Source: CAIKZZ01 sp036742455 (GTDB lineage Bacteria; Pseudomonadota; Gammaproteobacteria; Steroidobacterales; Steroidobacteraceae). From it: a DNA stretch of 28,595 nucleotides. Below, piece after piece: positions 26,625-28,595 of the stretch; the stretch's first letter is position 1; every line of letters starts with the position of its first letter. Made by a program: the position numbers and the translations under genes. Under the pieces are notes generated by a model, which did no database searches, was not told where the DNA came from, and saw only the letters and a program-made list of their open reading frames with translations. The DNA lies in contig DAINQU010000032.1 of the NCBI GenBank assembly GCA_036742455.1, forward strand, positions 1 through 28,595. The letters run 5' to 3'.

Positions 26625-27968
26625 TTGCTCGTTCGTTTCTCGGTTGAAAACTGGATGTCGTTCCGTGACCCCGTCGAGTTCTCGATGGTGGCGAGCCGAG
26701 AGCAGCAACACACCGAAAGAATCCCCCGGGTCACGAAGTACCGGACGCGGATCCTGCCGGTTGCAGCCATTTATGGCGGTAACGCGTCCGGCAAGACGAA
26801 TTTCATTAAAGCTCTCAATTTTGCTCAGAGGATGATCGTCAATGGCACCCAGCCCGACAGTCATCTGGCGGTCGAAGGCTTTCGCCTCGACAGCACCAGT
26901 GTCGAAAAGCCATCTCGCTTTGTGTTTGAACTCCTGATCGACGAGGTAATCTACGAGTTTTCGTTCTCAGTGAACCGACGGGTGGTGCTGGAAGAGAAAC
27001 TGGTCATCATCAAAAGCACGAGTGAGCGAGAGTTGTATGCGCGACGGGGCGACATGATCGATTTCGATGCGTCACTGCAGCGAGATCAATTTCTGCAATT
27101 TGCCTTCAAGGGTACGCGAGACAACCAATTGTTCTTGACGAACTCCGTCTCGCAAAAGATCGACAACTTTCGTCATGTATACGACTGGTTCAAAAACGCG
27201 CTCGTTCTGGTTGCGCCTGATTCACGATTTAAGTCGTTTGAAAAGTTCATCGACGAAAATCATCCGCTCTATACCACGATGAATTTGATGCTTTCCCAAC
27301 TTGATACGGGCATTGCGTATTTGGGTGGCGAGACGGTTTCCCTAGATGATGTTGACTTGCCCGAGTCGACGAAGGCCCGACTGAGCGAAGATGTTAAGGA
27401 GGGGACGACGATACGTCTGATGTCCGGAAAGAATGACCGCCTAATTTTCACTCGAAAAAATGGCGAACTGTTCGTCAAGAAATTGGTTGCCTTCCATCCG
27501 AAGCTAGGCGGTAGTGAGGCTAAATTTGATATACGCCAAGAGTCAGACGGGTCGCAGCGAGTCATCGATTTGTTGCCGGCCTTTCTGGAGTTGGCAGCCC
27601 CCGGTTCGAAAAAAGTGTTTGTTATCGATGAGCTTGACCGGAGCCTGCATACGGTGCTGACCCGACGACTGTTGGAGGGCTATCTCGCCAGTTGCTCTAA
27701 CGATACGCGGACGCAGCTTCTACTGACCACGCACGACGTTTTGCTGATGGATCAGCACTTGTTGCGTCGGGATGAGATGTGGGTGGCCGAGCGCAATTCC
27801 TTCGGTGTGTCGACGCTCATGTCGTTTTCCGACTACAAGGACGTACGCAATGACAAGGATATACGCAAGAGCTATCTGCAGGGGCGACTGGGCGGTGTTC
27901 CTCGTATTTTATTGCCAAGTCCCGTCGTTGAGTCTGACGTATCGGTCACGGGGCACGTATTGCGGTAG
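26625..27968 (+). CDS. RloA/AbiLi-like AAA ATPase
   Basis: The 447-residue protein belongs to the ABC/SMC-like AAA ATPases of the AAA_15/AAA_21 group. It starts with the family phrase LVRFSVENWMSFRDPVEFSM. Walker A is YGGNASGKTNF (residues 51-58), Walker B is VFVIDELDRSL with Asp335-Glu336, and the H-loop is LLTTHD with His370. The C-terminal KSYLQGRLGGVP matches the ending typical of RloA proteins. The start codon is TTG, supported by GGAG seven bases ahead and by family alignment of the N-terminus. The coding sequence is visibly richer in A and T than rnhA or ppiD, suggesting transfer. An RloB-like gene follows five bases downstream, so this is probably the sensor/motor of a two-gene abortive infection (AbiL/RloAB-type) system; that role is inferred. 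Confidence 0.88.
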   Translation: MLVRFSVENWMSFRDPVEFSMVASREQQHTERIPRVTKYRTRILPVAAIYGGNASGKTNFIKALNFAQRMIVNGTQPDSHLAVEGFRLDSTSVEKPSRFVFELLIDEVIYEFSFSVNRRVVLEEKLVIIKSTSERELYARRGDMIDFDASLQRDQFLQFAFKGTRDNQLFLTNSVSQKIDNFRHVYDWFKNALVLVAPDSRFKSFEKFIDENHPLYTTMNLMLSQLDTGIAYLGGETVSLDDVDLPESTKARLSEDVKEGTTIRLMSGKNDRLIFTRKNGELFVKKLVAFHPKLGGSEAKFDIRQESDGSQRVIDLLPAFLELAAPGSKKVFVIDELDRSLHTVLTRRLLEGYLASCSNDTRTQLLLTTHDVLLMDQHLLRRDEMWVAERNSFGVSTLMSFSDYKDVRNDKDIRKSYLQGRLGGVPRILLPSPVVESDVSVTGHVLR

Positions 27969-27973
27969 TGCGT

Positions 27974-28581
27974 ATGAGCCGGCGACAATTTAAGCGACCG
28001 CTCGGGGAGCGGCGTTACAAGAAGCTGTTCCTGATCGCGACGGAAGGCAGCAAAACCGAGCCGACCTACTTTACGTCCCTCACCGGCGCTGCGTCCGTGG
28101 TGCACGTCAAGACTTTGGAAGGACAGAGTCGCAGTGCGCCACACCAAGTGCTGAAGCGTATGAAGGACTATCTCGACCGCGAGCGGCTTCAACCTCGGAC
28201 GAGGCGTGGTTGGTCGTTGATCAGGACCGTTGGACCGACGATCAGCTCACCAAGCTGCATCAGTGGTCGTTACAAGCCACGAACCACGGCTTTGCTCTCA
28301 GCAATCCGAAGTTCGAGTACTGGCTACTCTTGCATTTCGAGGATGGCTCCGGGATCGCCTCCTCCAAGGATTGCACGAATCGCCTCAAACGCTGGATACC
28401 CGATTACGACAAGGGCATTGATACACGAAAGATCGCCTTGGCCCAAATTAAGCAGGCGATACGCCGTGCGCAAAAGCGCGATCACCCCCGTTGCACCGAT
28501 TGGCCGCGGACGATGGGTGCGACCACGGTATACCGGCTTGTTGAGAGGATACTTGGCTTATTCAACGACAGGGGCCGCTAG
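27974..28581 (+). pseudogene. RloB/AbiLii-like protein, frameshifted near 28190
   Basis: From the ATG at 27974 the product reads MSRRQFKRPLGERRYKKLFL, then IATEGSKTEPTYF (Glu and Thr-Glu of a TOPRIM-like first motif), down to DYLDRERLQ. The frame then runs into unrelated sequence. The family pattern resumes in the frame one base back: TSDEAWLVVDQDRW (the DxD motif), ALSNPKFEYWLLLHFED, and an intact C-terminus ending at 28581. Adding one base near 28190 (for example one A to the AA at 28191-28192) would give LQTSDEAWLVVDQDRW and a normal ~200-residue RloB. It is therefore either a single-base deletion or a sequence error. No slippery heptamer suited to programmed frameshifting is visible. RloB proteins accompany RloA ATPases and are presumed effector nucleases. 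Confidence 0.85.
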
Positions 28582-28595
28582 CGCGTGGCGAGCCC

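Noticed and set aside
27974..28581. Programmed -1 frameshift producing RloB
   Set aside because: The bases around 28185-28200 (CTTCAACC) do not form a slippery heptamer and no downstream stimulator is evident; a one-base deletion or error is simpler.

Overview
The window looks like a GC-rich gammaproteobacterial chromosome, possibly near Xanthomonadales/Nevskiales. That placement is an inference from gene content (lon, tRNA-Val, tRNA-Asp, ppiD; an H-NS-type protein; a dTDP-rhamnose operon) and not from any phylogenetic test. Two runs of exactly 100 N (5580-5679 and 20017-20116) show that the sequence is a scaffold. Both gaps sit next to exact 55-bp repeats, which points to an assembler k-mer/overlap of 55.

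Left part (1-7980): the 3' half of rfbB followed by rfbD, rfbA and rfbC makes dTDP-L-rhamnose for surface polysaccharide. It is followed by dnaQ (proofreading subunit of DNA polymerase III) and pgi (glucose-6-phosphate isomerase). Next comes a 12-bp tandem repeat, an assembly gap, a class II Fic protein gene that may be leaderless, an AT-rich spacer, and an H-NS-like gene with a Lys/Ala-rich linker that ends in a strong hairpin.

Centre (7981-14915): lon lies behind a candidate heat-shock promoter. It is followed by a WecA-type lipid-carrier glycosyl-1-phosphate transferase, then tRNA-Val(TAC) and tRNA-Asp(GTC) behind a recognisable promoter, then an arsenate reductase/aquaglyceroporin pair (arsC-aqpS). 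About 1.1 kb without a convincing gene follows. It ends in an AT-rich stretch with four copies of TATGTAAAA in front of the collagen-like gene.

The most striking object (14916-21928) is a very large secreted collagen-like protein. It has a signal peptide and a short beta-rich domain, then Gly-Ala-Thr-dominated collagen blocks alternating with eight visible ~55-residue CBM5/12-like (chitin-binding type 3-like) modules. It ends in a tail-fibre-like region, an intramolecular-chaperone peptidase S74 domain and a terminal coiled coil. The two pieces either side of the second gap are in different frames only because the gap was padded to 100 N.

Right part (21929-28595): a NERD-domain protein, ppiD with a good terminator, rnhA, one minus-strand secreted surface-adhesin-E-like gene, and an AT-richer two-gene module. 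That module encodes an RloA/AbiLi-like AAA ATPase and an RloB/AbiLii-like TOPRIM-type protein that is frameshifted in this sequence. The module is a candidate abortive-infection defence system.

Relative to the lon-hupB-tRNA-Val-tRNA-Asp-ppiD order I recall from relatives, hupB is absent and about 10.6 kb (ars genes, collagen gene, NERD gene) lies between tRNA-Asp and ppiD. This suggests an accessory insertion at the tRNA.
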